In this document: one piece after another, positions 34,462-47,213 of the stretch
How positions within the stretch are numbered: the stretch's first letter is position 1
How the letters are laid out: each line of letters begins with the position of its first letter
Origin: Hibiscus mutabilis
Taxonomy: Eukaryota > Streptophyta > Magnoliopsida > Malvales > Malvaceae
Direction of reading: 5' to 3'
Length of the DNA stretch: 64,000 nucleotides
Assembly (NCBI GenBank): GCA_019671005.1
Contig: CM033732.1
Coordinates: forward strand, 11,443,932-11,507,931
The notes under the pieces: model-generated
The model's database searches: none
The model's input: the letters and a program-made list of their open reading frames with translations, nothing else
What the model was told of the DNA's origin: nothing
Program-made: the position numbers and the translations under genes

Positions 34462-36121
34462 CGTTGGAGGGTAAATTGGACATTTGCCATGGATGGCATT
34501 TTTGAAATGTTTTGAAATGTTTACAAGATGATAAACACATGGATTTAATGTTGGCCCTTGGTTTATGATAAGATTAAATTTAGCCATTGAATTTGAAGGC
34601 TAAATTAGTACTTTCACTAATTAAATGAATTTAAAATTCATTTAATTATCACATGTGGATTAAAAGGAAAAAGATGAAAAAATATTGTTCATCTTTCTTG
34701 GAGAATTTCAAAAAGCAAGAGAAAAAAGGGAGAAATTTTCTTTGGCAAATTTCAAGGTTCTAAAGTTAGGATCAAGGTATGTTGCTTTGAAATAAATTGA
34801 TCTATGCTTCATGCTCTTTCTTTTGATAGTAATTTTGCATGGTGATATGAAGAATAGTTCATGTTCTTGAAGAGAGAGAAATTGGAATTTCATGAGCCAT
34901 GTTAGAATTAAGGCTTGATTTAAGTAATTCAAGTGTTGTAAACATGAAAACAATCTTGAACTTTGTTTAATTCTATGTTCAAGGTTATAAACCCTAACCC
35001 TATAATTTAGGGATTTGGTTAGGGAATTGAATAAAGGATGAAAATGAATGATTTGTGATACTAGAAGCCCTAAATTGATGTTAGAATGAAAATTTTCCCT
35101 TAGGAAGAATAAAGGACCAATTCAGTTAGAATTGGAAATAAAGGGGAAATTATTGTGAAAATTATTCTAGTATTAGAAATGATGAGATTATGATCAAATT
35201 AGCTTTAATTGATAATTTAGGACCAAAATGGAAATATTGGAAAGTAAAGGACCATTTCAGTCAAGGAAGAGAAATTAGAGGAAATTATGGAAAAAATTTC
35301 CATATGATTGGATATGATGAAATTATGATTTTACAGGCTTTAAAATGTCATTTGGACCATTTTAGAAGTTTGTAAAAACATAAGGATCAATTCGTAAATC
35401 TTAAAAAGATTGGGGACCAATTCGGTAATTGGGAAGAATTTAAGGACTAAAGTGAAAAAATATTTTCATGGAAGCATTATGCTGGAATGAATGTTAGAAT
35501 GAGTTATAAATCATTCTTTGAGTAAATGTTGGAAGAAATACAAAGTATTGAGGATGAAAGGACTTATGTCATGAAACTAATATTTGGAAAATATTAGGGT
35601 GTTTATAGGAAAATTATTCCTATATTGTTTATGTGTTAGTAAGATACTAACATATAATTTGGAATGTACTCATGGTATTTTTAATACACTTGTAGACTGT
35701 GAACAAAATCAAGATCGAATTAGTAATCGAGGAAAGGAACGGGAACAAAGTTGATCTTAGTGAGGCTAGTTGGACATTGACAAAGTATAAAGTGTCAAGG
35801 TGAGTGCATTTTTATGCATGGATAATATTATGATTATCATTTGGAAGACTTGTGATAAGTCTACCGTATTAATAATTGTTTGATAGTTATATCATGAACT
35901 TATATTTGACATGTTGAGAATTGTCAAAGGTAGAACTATGATGCATTTGATCACTAGATATATCATGTATGTATGTTTATGGTATTTCGAGTATGAACTG
36001 CCTTAGCTTGAAATCATGATAATTATATTGCCATGGATGAATTGAATATGGAATTGGAAAGTATGCCCAAGTAAGTTACTGAGGTGTAGAGTATAGTTGG
36101 CATGCCATAGAGTCTAGCGGT

Positions 36122-36226
36122 TTAGCACTTCGGTGCGGTTTATTAACACTTAGGTGTGGTTCTTTAGCACTTATGTGCGGTCTCTTAGCACTTAGGTGTG
36201 GTGTATTAGCACTTTGGTGCAGTTTT
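36122..36226 (+). repeat. Five tandem 21-bp hairpin units
   Basis: Units start at 36122, 36143, 36164, 36185 and 36206, each TTAGCACTTNGGTGCGGTNN-like. Each has a 4-bp stem (GCAC/GTGC) around TTCG, TTAG, TTAT, TTAG or TTTG. Unit 2 changes both arms (ACAC/GTGT) and unit 4 makes one G-T pair, so pairing is kept in all five. Confidence 0.9.
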
Positions 36227-36617
36227 TACTCGTGTACTCAAGTCCTCAAACTATGTTGGGCAATAATTTATTTGATAAGAAATGGTTAATAAATTAGAGA
36301 GTATGTGAACTCTCGGATAATGGTAATAAATGGTAAATAATTTAGAGATTAGGTAAACTCTCGGATAATGGCAAGGATATTAATAGGATTTATGAATCCG
36401 GATTATATTATGTTAATATTTGATTAATATAAGAGAAATAAAGGAATAGTGATCAAACAGCATGTTTGTTATATTATTGTTATAATTCAAGCACGTTGAT
36501 TTATGTTAAAAAAAATATAATGCCTCACTAAGTATATACTTAGCATATGATGACTTTTCACGCGTAGGTAGGAAAATCGGGTCAGAGTAAGGAGTAAGGC
36601 ATCACTATCAAAGAAGG

Positions 36618-36640
36618 ATATATATATATATATATATATA
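36618..36640. repeat. AT dinucleotide microsatellite
   Basis: Uninterrupted alternating A and T for 23 bases within the partial LTR. Confidence 0.95.
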
Positions 36641-37100
36641 CAGTATCGGTAACTACATCCTTGATGTATTTTGATATTTCCTAGTTGGCATGTATGAATG
36701 AATATTAGCTCTTTTTAACTAGTCTAGATGTGGTTTGTAATATTAATATCAAGAAGTGGTACTTTATAACGTGGATTATATTAGTTTAAAGAAATTACTA
36801 GTAATGGAAATCGGGTAATGTTATAAAAATGAAATTTTAGAGTAATCAAAATGAATTTTATTTTAGGCAGCTTTTAGGCAGTTTTGTTAATCGTAAAGTA
36901 TAGTTATAAATTGCCAAGTTGCTGCCTGAAACCGGGGTCTATCTGATGGATTAAAAATTGGAAATAAATTTTACGCAATTAAAAAGGAAAAATTCAAAAT
37001 CGTCATTTTTGACTTGTATGAATAGCATAAAATGTGGTTTAAATACCATGTGATACTCTATACTAGTATTGGGTAATAAATACTAGTAAGAGTGTTACAT

Positions 37101-37462
37101 AACATCTAATCCGTAAATGCATAAGCACAGCAACATATTTGAATATATACAAACTCGCAATCTATGATACCCAAAGAAGATGACTTGAGATCCAAGAAAA
37201 TATTCTACTCATCATGCCAGATATGACTTTTGTACGTTTGGATTATACTAAGTTTAAATCTCCAAGCCATCACTTGAGATCATACCGATACTTGATCTTA
37301 AACCTCTTACCCGTAATTAAAGTATGAATATCTAGGGGAGAATAATACGTTGCCTACTGTCGTATCTTCTAGCTTAACATCTGACTAAGAAACTAAACTG
37401 TTAAATATCTTATCTAACCATAAGAAAGCTATCATTTATACTATTGCTGACTTGAAGGGTAT
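37101..37462 (+). pseudogene. pol: Athila-like pol scrap (between protease and RT)
   Basis: Plus-strand frames give NNTLPTVVSSSLTSD and, near 37400-37462, NHKKAIIYTIADLKGI, matching LHKKAIGWTIADLKGI of element B (near 59930). SKPSLEIIP near 37260 also fits the family. Frames are broken. It ends where another LTR begins at 37463. Confidence 0.7.
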
Positions 37463-37711
37463 TGCAATACCCCAAATACCAGTTTGGAAGTATTCTAATA
37501 TTTTTTGGTAGTTAAAATTTATTTTTATATTCACATTATAGTACACTTATGCATACATTGTTTAATTAAGGGTTAAGGACTAAATTGAAAGTTAAATTAA
37601 ATTGGGTGGCAAATTTGTAAGGTGCCATTTTGTGTTTAATGACAACTTTAGGGATTGCATGCTAAACTATAATCTTGAGAGGGACCTTTCACGTGTCAAG
37701 CTAGGACTTTG
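37463..37711 (+). repeat. LTR start fragment interrupted by element D
   Basis: Begins TGCAATACCCCAAATACC, the form of a chromovirus LTR 5' end, directly after the Athila scrap. It runs only to the edge of element D at 37712. Its continuation was not found on D's far side. Confidence 0.45.
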
Positions 37712-40700
37712 TGTAACACCCATAACGTACATCTGTAATACGAATATACATTACAGATTCTCCAAAAAACATATACTGAATTTTTTTTAACTCTTCGGTA
37801 AATAACATTTTTTATAAATTTCAACTGAAAACAATTCTAGACAATTGTAGCTAGTTTTAACCCTGAATTGGTTTATAAAACATAAAATGCAGTTATTTAA
37901 AAGAAAATATTATTCAGGGTGAAAACGTCGCTTGTTGCCTATACCCCTTTCTTGATTATAAAAATTCTAAACGATAAGATTTAAATTATGGTAAAACCAT
38001 TATACTTTTAACTTGCTGGTAACATTATTTCATTTTTATACTCCATGTATCCTTGTCCTATCATACTTCAAAAATATATACTTTAAAGCTTGCAAAATAG
38101 TTTTCTTGAAAATATAATTACATGCCCACTAGTTCCTGACTATTTTAAAGATGTACGTACTTTCACTTACCGATAACTTGACTTTCAAATAAGTGGCTCC
38201 TCCTTGATAATTCTGATTTGAAGAACCTACGTGTGAAATAAAACAAACGCTAAGTACGAACCTAGTGAGGCAATTAAACTTATTTATTTACGCATGAAAT
38301 GATATTATATAATACTTCATATAAGAATGCATTTCATATTTATCTACAACAAGGCAAGTATATCACAATGTACATGTGTCATGTATTATAACTATCATAT
38401 AATTCATGTTAATATTGCATAACATATTCTCTGTCACGGACATGCTTTCATCCTAAAACATTTCCATAATAACATAGCATAATGATCATGATTATCATGT
38501 ATCTCATATTCCATAAATTTCATATATCATTTTCACAATTTTCATCATATATCATACTTTCAAAATATAATGTATCATCTCATGCTCATACTTATATCAT
38601 GTATCATTTGTATAGCATGTAAACCAAGTATCATCATCATCATCATGTATACCATATAATATCATTTCATATAATTCATGTAGCATCTATCATATACTTC
38701 ATATATCATCAATATCACATGATTCATGTATTATCAATATCATATAACATCTCTATCATGTATCATGTAACATCTCTCTCATAAATCATGTCACAATATC
38801 AATGTTTCATGTATCATCATGCAGTCATTTGCATGCTCGTGATCTATCATATAACTATCTTGTATTATTATTAACATGTTTGGCTAGAGGCCCATGGAAA
38901 CCTCGTAGCCTATCTGCACTGTAGTGCCATGTAGAGTACGTACACGAGAGGACGCTTTTTGCTCCTCATATAAGGACGCTCTTTGCTCCTTATATAAACA
39001 CCTCGTTATTGCATTTTGCAATATGGGCTTGGATCCCCAGGGCGTATCTTGTATCATTTTAATCTTGTTCCATTTAATCTTTACATTATCCATATTTCAT
39101 GTATGCATAATGCATCATCATTTATGCAAATAATCATTCGTACCTGGTATTCCATCAATCTTACCATGTCGAGCAATGTATCATATCACGTGTATAGAGA
39201 AATGCAATGCCAATTTCAACATAATGAAAACATATAGAAATGCACTTACTTGGGCCATTTATTAACTTGCCTCTCTAAGCTCTATTCGATCTTTTCCTTT
39301 ATAAAACCTGGAACCTTCTTTTGATTTGAATCCAACTTCTTTTATCACATGAATATAAATAAACATTTGTTAGATTCACTTTAACGATATTTCAATTAAG
39401 CTATTTAATCATTCAACATAAAAAAATTTCCATAAATTTCTTTCCTTCCTTATACTATTAACAAACTCATTTTTGGTCCCTAATGACCGTTTTGATCTTC
39501 ATAATTCCTCCAAGCTTGTTAACCAACATTAGACACAAATTGTCTCAATTTCCATTTTCTGTCAACTTGTACTACCATCAAAGATTTACTTCTACAGGGC
39601 AGAATACATACTGAATCTTAATCTCCTTTATACCGTAGAAACTAGATTCGATAACGGTTCTAATGGTATAATCCACATAATTTAATAAAATCTACAAAAA
39701 ATTATGAAAATTCATCGAACTCTCGTTTACAGGGCTGTCTTGATAGAAACTGTTCTGTAATTTTTCTGAACTTCATTCGATTAAAAATTAATATATTTCA
39801 ACTCAGAACTTTAAATCAGTTTATGTTTATTGGGAACGAAACTAGATTCGATAAGCTTTTCAACCATATAAACTAATAACCTATCTTCAATTTGTACTAT
39901 TTATGGCAAATTTTCAAAGTCGAATTCCAGTATTGAATTTCGGAATAGACTGTTATTCTGTTTTCTGACCTTTCATCACTTAAAAATTCATATCTTTTGA
40001 TATATGAATCGAAATCAATCACCGTCTGTTTTAAAAGAAACTAAACAAATAACTATTTATATCGATATAAAATTCACCATCTAACCATTTTTGTAGAATT
40101 TATGGTGAATTTTGAAACTTACTGCCAAATCCAGTTTTCCTACACAACTTCCATAAAAAACTTCTAACTTTATACTAATTTCTTCTTACTTTGCTATTTG
40201 TCAATTTGGTCCCCTTACTTGATTCAAAACACTAATTTATCACTTTCTTCATCAAATAATTATTCAAAAATAATTCACTCTAATTTTTTGTTCTTTTCGA
40301 AATAGTCACTAAAAATGCAAAGATAAGGATTCAAGCTTCTTAACTTTGCAAATTAGTCCTAAAATCAACATTACTACTTGAATTCTATTATTTCAAATAA
40401 AATCAGATTTAGTCCTTCTCTAAAACCTAATTTCTTAATTGGTTACTTAACTTTGACAATTTGTCAAAATGGTCACTAACTCGATTTAACATCGATTTTG
40501 CATTATAACTTCAATTTCACATCTCCAACATCAATAATAACATAAATAAACTTCAAAATCATAAAATTCAGATTATTCCTTTAACTTTCAAAATTGCCAA
40601 AATGGTCCATATACCTTTAATTTAGGGTTTTGCTTCCAAATAACAAATTCAAGCTTACTAGATCATTTATCCAACATCACAAACCCTAAATCAAACTTGA

Positions 40701-41958
40701 ATCCATAAACCCTAATCATCTTCATACAAACTAAAATATGTATGGTTTAAATCCCAAATCAAAAACATGATTTTATCATCATAACAACTTAATTTCAACT
40801 TAAATTTCAACAAGATAGAGCCTTAAGAGTAGAACAAGCATATATTCCATGAATTATTGAAATCAAAAGATAGAGCCTTAAGAGTAGAACAACTTTGTAA
40901 TTCAAAAGATTACTTGAAAATCGAGTTTCGGGACTTGAATCGAACTTGGAAATTTTTTTTCCATTTTTCTTTCTTTCTCCCCCTCATATTTAGAAATTTT
41001 AAGATGAATAATGGTCTTCATCTTTTGTTTTTCATCCAATTTGGCCACTTGTCTTGTATAAAAAAATTTTAAATTCATTTAGATAGCGAAATTACTAAAA
41101 TGCCCTTTTAATCCAATGGTTGAGATTGATCTTATCATCAATAAAGGGCCAAGATTAAAACTCCCATTTTCTTTTTCCAAAATTTCCCTTATAACTTTTT
41201 AAATATTTCAAAATTGCCATTAGGGCAAAATGACCAATTTGCCCTCCTACTAGTTTTTATTTACTAGTTTACCATTCTTGTAAAAATTCAACTAAGTCTA
41301 GTTGGAATCCAACCAACTATAATAGAATATTCATAATATAGTATTTTATGACTTTGCAATGGCTTTTGGATCAGTCTCTGAAATTTTAGTTCAATCCGAT
41401 TTCTCGATATTCGTAAAATACTTCTACTGCGATTTTACCTCTTCCGAACTATCAGATTTATTCCAAAAATTCAATATTTCCATATTTGGGAAATAAAATC
41501 TATTATCTCATAAAATCTTCCTTTCCCAGAACTTAGACTAAATTTTCCTAACTCAATCTACTATTCTGTTAATTATCGAAAATCTCCATAGAATAAAATT
41601 TATCTTAGAAATACTTTATCGATAATTCATTCAAAAATTCTTTACTCTTACTGAGTCCAAAACATCGATCAGAAACACTTTTATGGGACCTTCCCGAAGG
41701 TCACCCATCCGTGTATTTCTCTTGCACGAGCATGCTTAACAATTTTATTCGATCCAAATTCGGTACCTTTTTCTGCATCTTAATTCTTAAAACCGATATC
41801 AAGATACCTATTTCGATCTGATTCACTCTTATACTGAATAAAATTACTTGTTTGGGAAATTTACACTTTAGTCCCCAAACTTTTCCAAAGTTTATACTTT
41901 AACCCCCTAAACTTTCAAAATTTACAATTTAGTCACAAGCCAAAATTTGGGATATTAA
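37712..41958 (-). repeat. 3' LTR of element D
   Basis: About 4.25 kb, from TGTAACACCC at left to the polypurine tract at 41961. 38400-38860 is a simple-sequence-like zone of TATCATGTATCAT words. 38890-39060 holds tandem-like GAGGACGCT...TGCTCCT words. Short ORFs inside (for example 38924-39237, 40857-41072) show no domain. Confidence 0.8.
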
Positions 41959-41960
41959 AA

Positions 41961-41971
41961 TTCCTCCCCTT
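41961..41971 (-). promoter_or_regulatory. Polypurine tract of element D
   Basis: On the minus strand AAGGGGAGGAA, directly before the LTR start (TTAATATCCC) and after the remnant coding for CEHVHIENSRTNFLKGR. This matches the usual chromovirus GGGGGAGGAAT tract. Confidence 0.8.
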
Positions 41972-41999
41972 AAGAAAATTTGTCCTCGAATTTTCAATG

Positions 42000-42900
42000 T
42001 GTACATGTTCCAAACATTTACAAATATTACTTCCTTATTTTCTTCTCAGCCTCCCAAGTGGCTTCTTCGACCTTGTGATTTTCCTCAAAAACTTTAGTCA
42101 ATGAAATTTCTTATTCCTTAATTCTTTAATTACATAAACCAATATTTCTACTAAATCCTCTTCATGTATCAAATCTAATTGCATCTCAATTTATTCATGA
42201 GTGTTGACATGTAAATAATTCAGTCATTGCCCCCCAAACATAAGTACATATACTATAGACTTTTGCTCACTTCTGGAGATAAGACCAATTAATATACTCT
42301 TGGTCCAACTCTTTCACGATTCCTTGAGGTATAACAGTTCTGAAACTAAGGTTTCCCTTTTTGACTAAAGCGTAACACCTTCTTCCAAGGTGAAACCTTT
42401 AAAAACACTTTGTCCTCAACTGCGTACTTAACACCTTCTCTTCTTGTCTGCTTAAGCCTTTTTGTCGATCCACGACAGCCTTGAGATTATATTAAATAAT
42501 TATTACTTTATCCTCTATTTCTCGTGTCAAATCAACCCCTCCAACTTTTGGGTTATACCAAACATTTCGATCCTGTAGCTCAAACCAATAATGAAGAGTT
42601 TGGCATATTCTTCCATTGGGGAATAGAAATAGGCTAAATCAATCCAGAAGGTACTTGATGTTTGGCTTTTACTTGTTAGCATATCAAGCACTTTGTCACA
42701 AATTTTGAAATTGTCATTTTTCATTCCTGGCCACCAATACTGAGTATTTTGATCTTAATACATTTTGCTACTTCCAGAGTACATAGTCAATGGACTATGA
42801 CAAACTTCTGTCAAAACTTCTTTCTTCAAATCACCATCATTAGGAAATTAAACTTTTTCTTGATAATATAAGCAACCATTTGACTTAATTTTCATAGTCC
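42000..42900 (-). pseudogene. pol: Element D integrase C-terminus and chromodomain remnants
   Basis: 42527-42724 corresponds in shifted frame to the integrase linker (KHQVPSGLI, PISIPQWK). About 42360-42440 holds DKVFLKVSPWKKVLRF. About 42030-42180 gives HEEDLVEILVYVIKELRNKKF, a stop, then KITRSKKPLGRL, which is the chromodomain pattern (EILAREVKELRNK ... EEATWE) in broken frames. The catalytic core cannot be traced well, which suggests an internal deletion. Confidence 0.75.
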
Positions 42901-44300
42901 TGTGTTTCTCTTGTTTCAACTTACTTCTTTTCTTTTCTCTTCTTTTTATGAGTTTTGAGATTCCTTGATGCATAGGCTACTACATTAATCTTCTCGAAAT
43001 GATAATCTATAACTACATTGTAGTCTCTTAGAAACTCAACCTATCTTTGTTACCGTAGGTTCAATTCTTTTGCATCATTGGTTGCTTTAAACCTTTGTGA
43101 TCAGTGTAACTAGGACACTTCTTACCATTCCAATGGAATACCTTTTTACGATAGTTGAGTAAGTAGCAGAGTAACAATAGATAAATTCTACACAAAATAT
43201 TTATAATATCCAGCTAATTTCCAAGAAACTCCGAACGTTAGAGACATTTTTTAGTGCCTCCTATTCAAGAATAGATTGTACTTCCCTAGAATTCAACTCT
43301 TATTCCTTCAGCCGTGCTACATGTCTAAGAAAAATTACTTCTGATAACCAAAATTCATATTCAGAAAATCTCACATAAAGCTGCTTATCTCTTAATGTTT
43401 GTAATGCCACTCAAAAATGGTAATCATGTTCAGCTTCTATCTTTAAGTATACCAGAATATTGTCCATGAAGACTACTACTAAAAATTGGTCTAAGTAGTA
43501 TTGGAATACCCTATTCATCAAATCCATGAATATAGCAAGGGTATTTGTAAGTCCAAATGGCATTACCAGGAATTTGTAATGTCCATAAAGAGCTCTGAAT
43601 GTTGTCTTTGATACATCTTCTTCTTTGACCTTGAGTTGATAATAACCCGATCGAAGATCTATCTTTGAGAACATTGTTGCACCTCTAAGCTGATCAAATA
43701 GATCTTAAATCCTTGGTAGTGGATAGTTGTTCTTAATAGTTACTTTATTCAACTACCGGTAATCTATACATAATTGTAGAGAACCCTCTTTCTTCTCTAC
43801 AAATAATATCGAAGTGCCCCATGATGATACACTCGGTCAAGTGTAATCCCAGTCTAGCAGTTCTTGCAATTGAGCTTTCTGCTTTCTTAGCTCAATTGAA
43901 ACCATCCTATTTGGTGCTATTGATACCAGTTCAATTCTAAGATAGATATCAATCGCAAACTGTACCTCTCTATCCGGAGGTAATCCTAATAACTCATCCA
44001 AAAACACATTTAAAATTTTTCCCTCAATCGGGATATCTTTAATCTTCTTGGATGACATTTGTATAATCACCACATAAATTAAACACACCTTACATCCATT
44101 TACTTAACAACCCCTGAGCTGTTGTCGTAGAAATCACTGATTCTAAACAGTCAGTTCTTTCTTTCACATCAGGTTCTTGAAGCACAACCCTTTTTTACAC
44201 ATCACTTCTGCATCAAATGCAGATAGCCAATTCATTCTAAGGATAACTTCAAATTCATGAAATGGAAGTTCCATTAAATTCACTGGGAACTTAATCCATT
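42901..44300 (-). pseudogene. pol: Element D protease end and reverse transcriptase
   Basis: About 44180-44300 is the protease end (LPFHEFEVILRMNWLSAFDAEV). 43837-44088 is the RT entry (DELLGLPPDREVQFAIDIYLR). About 43690-43840 holds the CIDYR, a stop, then LNKVTIKNNYPLPRI segment. 43411-43674 is the palm (SKIDLRSGYYQLKVKEED, VMPFGLTNTL). The active site reads FMDN instead of FIDD, with an inserted residue before it, so it is inactive. RNase H traces fill 42901-43400 without long frames. Confidence 0.85.
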
Positions 44301-44965
44301 GAATTACTAATGAACATTTCTTATATATTCTAGTTACCCATACACTATGTCCAAATGGATTACTAAAAAAGTCACATCACTATAAATAGTTTCCTTAAAA
44401 ATCTTTCTTTGTGCCATTATCTTAGTACTAATGTATGAGTGAGTCAAATCCGGATCAATTAAAGTAAATATAGGCTCTCTCCATAGCCTTTGCTTTATTT
44501 AAAGAATTCTGATAAACTGATAAACTCATACCTAAAAACATCTATTTATTAAACTGATCGCCCATATATTTGGTTTTAGACACTTTTTAAAAGAATTTCC
44601 AAATCACTTTCTTAGCAGGTACTAACTTTGTGGCATTAGACCACTCTCACCACAATATTCAAGAACTTATAACTTTTAAGCTCCTTGATCCTTAATGCCC
44701 TTATCGGAGCTGGAAGTAAAACATAATATACCTCAATACTTATCTCTAAACCTCTTCCTGATCATCACACTTAACTGTGTATCATGATCCAACAGTATCT
44801 AATATTATCTATCAATATCAGTAACTTTTTCAAACTTGTTCATACTAGTGAGGAGCCATGTCAAGTTATACAAGTAGTACATCTTTATCATAATATCCTA
44901 GGGGCATGTACTTATTAAAAAAACATTTCTGACTTAATTTAGCCTCCAGAATCGGCTAAACTTTT

Positions 44966-44977
44966 ACTCTGATACCA
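44966..44977 (-). promoter_or_regulatory. tRNA-Met primer binding site of element D
   Basis: On the minus strand TGGTATCAGAGT, five bases after the LTR end at 44983. It matches the initiator tRNA-Met site used by chromoviruses at 11 of 12 positions. Confidence 0.85.
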
Positions 44978-44982
44978 ACAAA

Positions 44983-47213
44983 TGTAACACCCATAACGTA
45001 CATCCGTAATACAAATATACATTACAGATGCTACAAAAAACATATACTAAATTTTTTTTAACTCTTCGGTAAACAACATTTTTTTATAAATTTCAACTTA
45101 AAACAATTCTATACAATTGTTGCTAGTTTTAACCCTGAATTGGTTTATAAAACATAAAATTTAGTTATTTAAAAGAAAATATTATTCAAGGTGAAAACGT
45201 CATTTGTTGCCTAGACCCCTTTCTTGATTATAAAAATTCTAAGCGATAAGATTTAAATTATGGTAAAACCATTATACTTTTACCTTACTGGAAACATTTT
45301 TTCATTTTTATACTCCATGTATCCTTGTACTATCATACTTCGAAAATATATACTTTAAAGCTTGCAAAATAGTTTTTTTGAAAATATAATTACATGCCCA
45401 CTAGTTCTTCACTATTTTAAAGATGTGCGTACTTTCACTTACCGATAACTTGACTTTCAAATAAGTGGCTCCTCCTTGATAATTCTGATCTAAAGAACCT
45501 ACATGTGAAATAAAACACACGCTAAGTACGAACTTAGTGAAGCAATTAAACTTATTTATTTACACATGAAATGATGTTATATAATACTTCATATAAGAAT
45601 GCATTTCATATTTCTCTACAACAAGGCAAGTATATCACAATGTACATGTGTCGTGTATTATAACTATCATATAATTCATGTTAATATTGTATAACATATT
45701 CTCTGTCATGGACATGCTTTCATCCTAAAACATTTCCATAATAACATAACATAATGATCATGGTTATCACATATCTCATATTCCATAAATTTCATATATC
45801 ATTTTCACAATTTTCATCATATATCATACTTTCTAAATATCATGTATCATCTCATGGTCATACTTATATCATGTAATCATTTGTATAGCATGTAAACCAA
45901 GTATCATCATCATGATGTATACCATATAATATCATTTCATATAATTCATGTAGCATCTATCATATACTTCATGTATCATCAATATCACGTGATTCATGTA
46001 TTATCAATATCACATAACATCTCTATCATAAATCATGTCACAATATCAATGTTTCATGTATCATCATGCAGTCATTTGCATGCTCATGATCTATCATATA
46101 ACCATCTTGTATTATTATTAACGTGTCTGGCTAGAGGCCCATGGAAACCACATAGCCTATCTGCACCGTAGTGCCATGTAGAGTACGTACTCGAGAGGAC
46201 GCTTTTTGCTCCTCATATAAGGATGCTCTTTGCTCCGTATATAAACACCTCGTTGGTGTATTTTGCACTATGGGCTTGGATCCCCAGGGTGTATCTTGTT
46301 TCATTTAATCTTGTCATTATCCATATTTCATGTATGCATAATGCATCATCATTTATGCAAATAATCATTCGTACCTGGTATTCCATCAATCTTGCCATGT
46401 CGAGCAATGTATCATATCACGTATATAGATAAATGCAATGCCAATTTCAGCATAATGCAAACATATAGAAATGCACTCACCTGAGCCATTTATTAACTTG
46501 CCTCACTAAGCTCTATTCGATCTTTTCCTTTATAGAACCTCGAACCTTCTTTTGATTTGAATCCAACTTCTTTTATCACATGAATATAAATAAACATTTG
46601 TTAGATTCACTTCTAACGATATTTCAATTAAGCTATTTAATCCTTTAACATAAAAATTTTCCATAAATTTCTTTCCTTCTTTATACTGTTCACAAACTCA
46701 TTTTTGGTCCCTAATGACCATTTTGATCTTCATATAATTCCTCCAAGCTTGTTAACCAACATTAGACACAAATTGTCTAAATTTCCATTTTCTGTCAACT
46801 TGCACCACCATCAAAGATTTGCTTCTACAGGGCAGAATACATACTGAATCTTAATCTCCTTTATACCGTAGAAACTATATTTGATAACGGTTCTAACGGT
46901 ATAAGCCACATAATTTAATAAAATCTAAAAAAATTATGAAAATTCATCGAACTCCCGTTTACAGGGCTGACTTGACAGAAACTGTTCTGTAATTTTTCTG
47001 ACCTTCATTCGATTAAAAATTAATTTTTAACTTAGAACTTTAAATCAGATTCCGTTTCTTGGAAACGAAACTAGATTCGATAAGCTTTTCAACCATATAA
47101 ACTAATAACCTATCTTCAATTTGTACTATTTATGGCAAATTTTCAAAGTCGAATTCCAGTATTGAATTTCGAAACAGACTGCTATTCTATTTTCTGACCT
47201 TTCATCACTTAAA
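44983..47213 (-). repeat. 5' LTR of element D, upstream half replaced
   Basis: Closely matches 37712-39975 of the 3' LTR. Similarity ends within TTTCATCACTTAAAA at about 47213. It lacks roughly 2 kb of LTR start and thus the promoter. Confidence 0.8.

Larger units (their letters stand above)
34462..37099 (+). repeat. Partial LTR of another chromovirus family
   Basis: Ends AGAGTGTTACA at 37099 like a chromovirus LTR. The start is missing at the join with element C. Its 36870-36940 block (GGCAG ... GTTGCTGCCTGAA) matches, inverted, 14330-14400. It contains the hairpin array at 36122-36226 and an AT microsatellite. The frame at 35190-35375 has no domain. Confidence 0.6.
37712..47213 (-). mobile_element. 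Element D: chromovirus with 4.2-kb LTRs, gag deleted
   Basis: LTR edge TGTAACACCCATAACG recurs at 37712 and 44983 and the two LTRs align for over 2 kb. The interior (about 3 kb, minus strand) holds a tRNA-Met primer site, the protease end, RT, RNase H traces, integrase traces, a chromodomain remnant and a polypurine tract. The chromodomain and the very long LTRs point to the Tekay/Del group. Gag is absent. The 5' LTR loses homology at about 47213, where a different LTR begins, so no target duplication is seen (left flank CTTTG). Confidence 0.85.

Noticed and set aside
38400..38860. Functional satellite made of TATCATGTATCAT words
   Set aside because: It is irregular, repeated at 45640-46100 only because both are LTRs of element D, and is best read as simple-sequence drift within that LTR.
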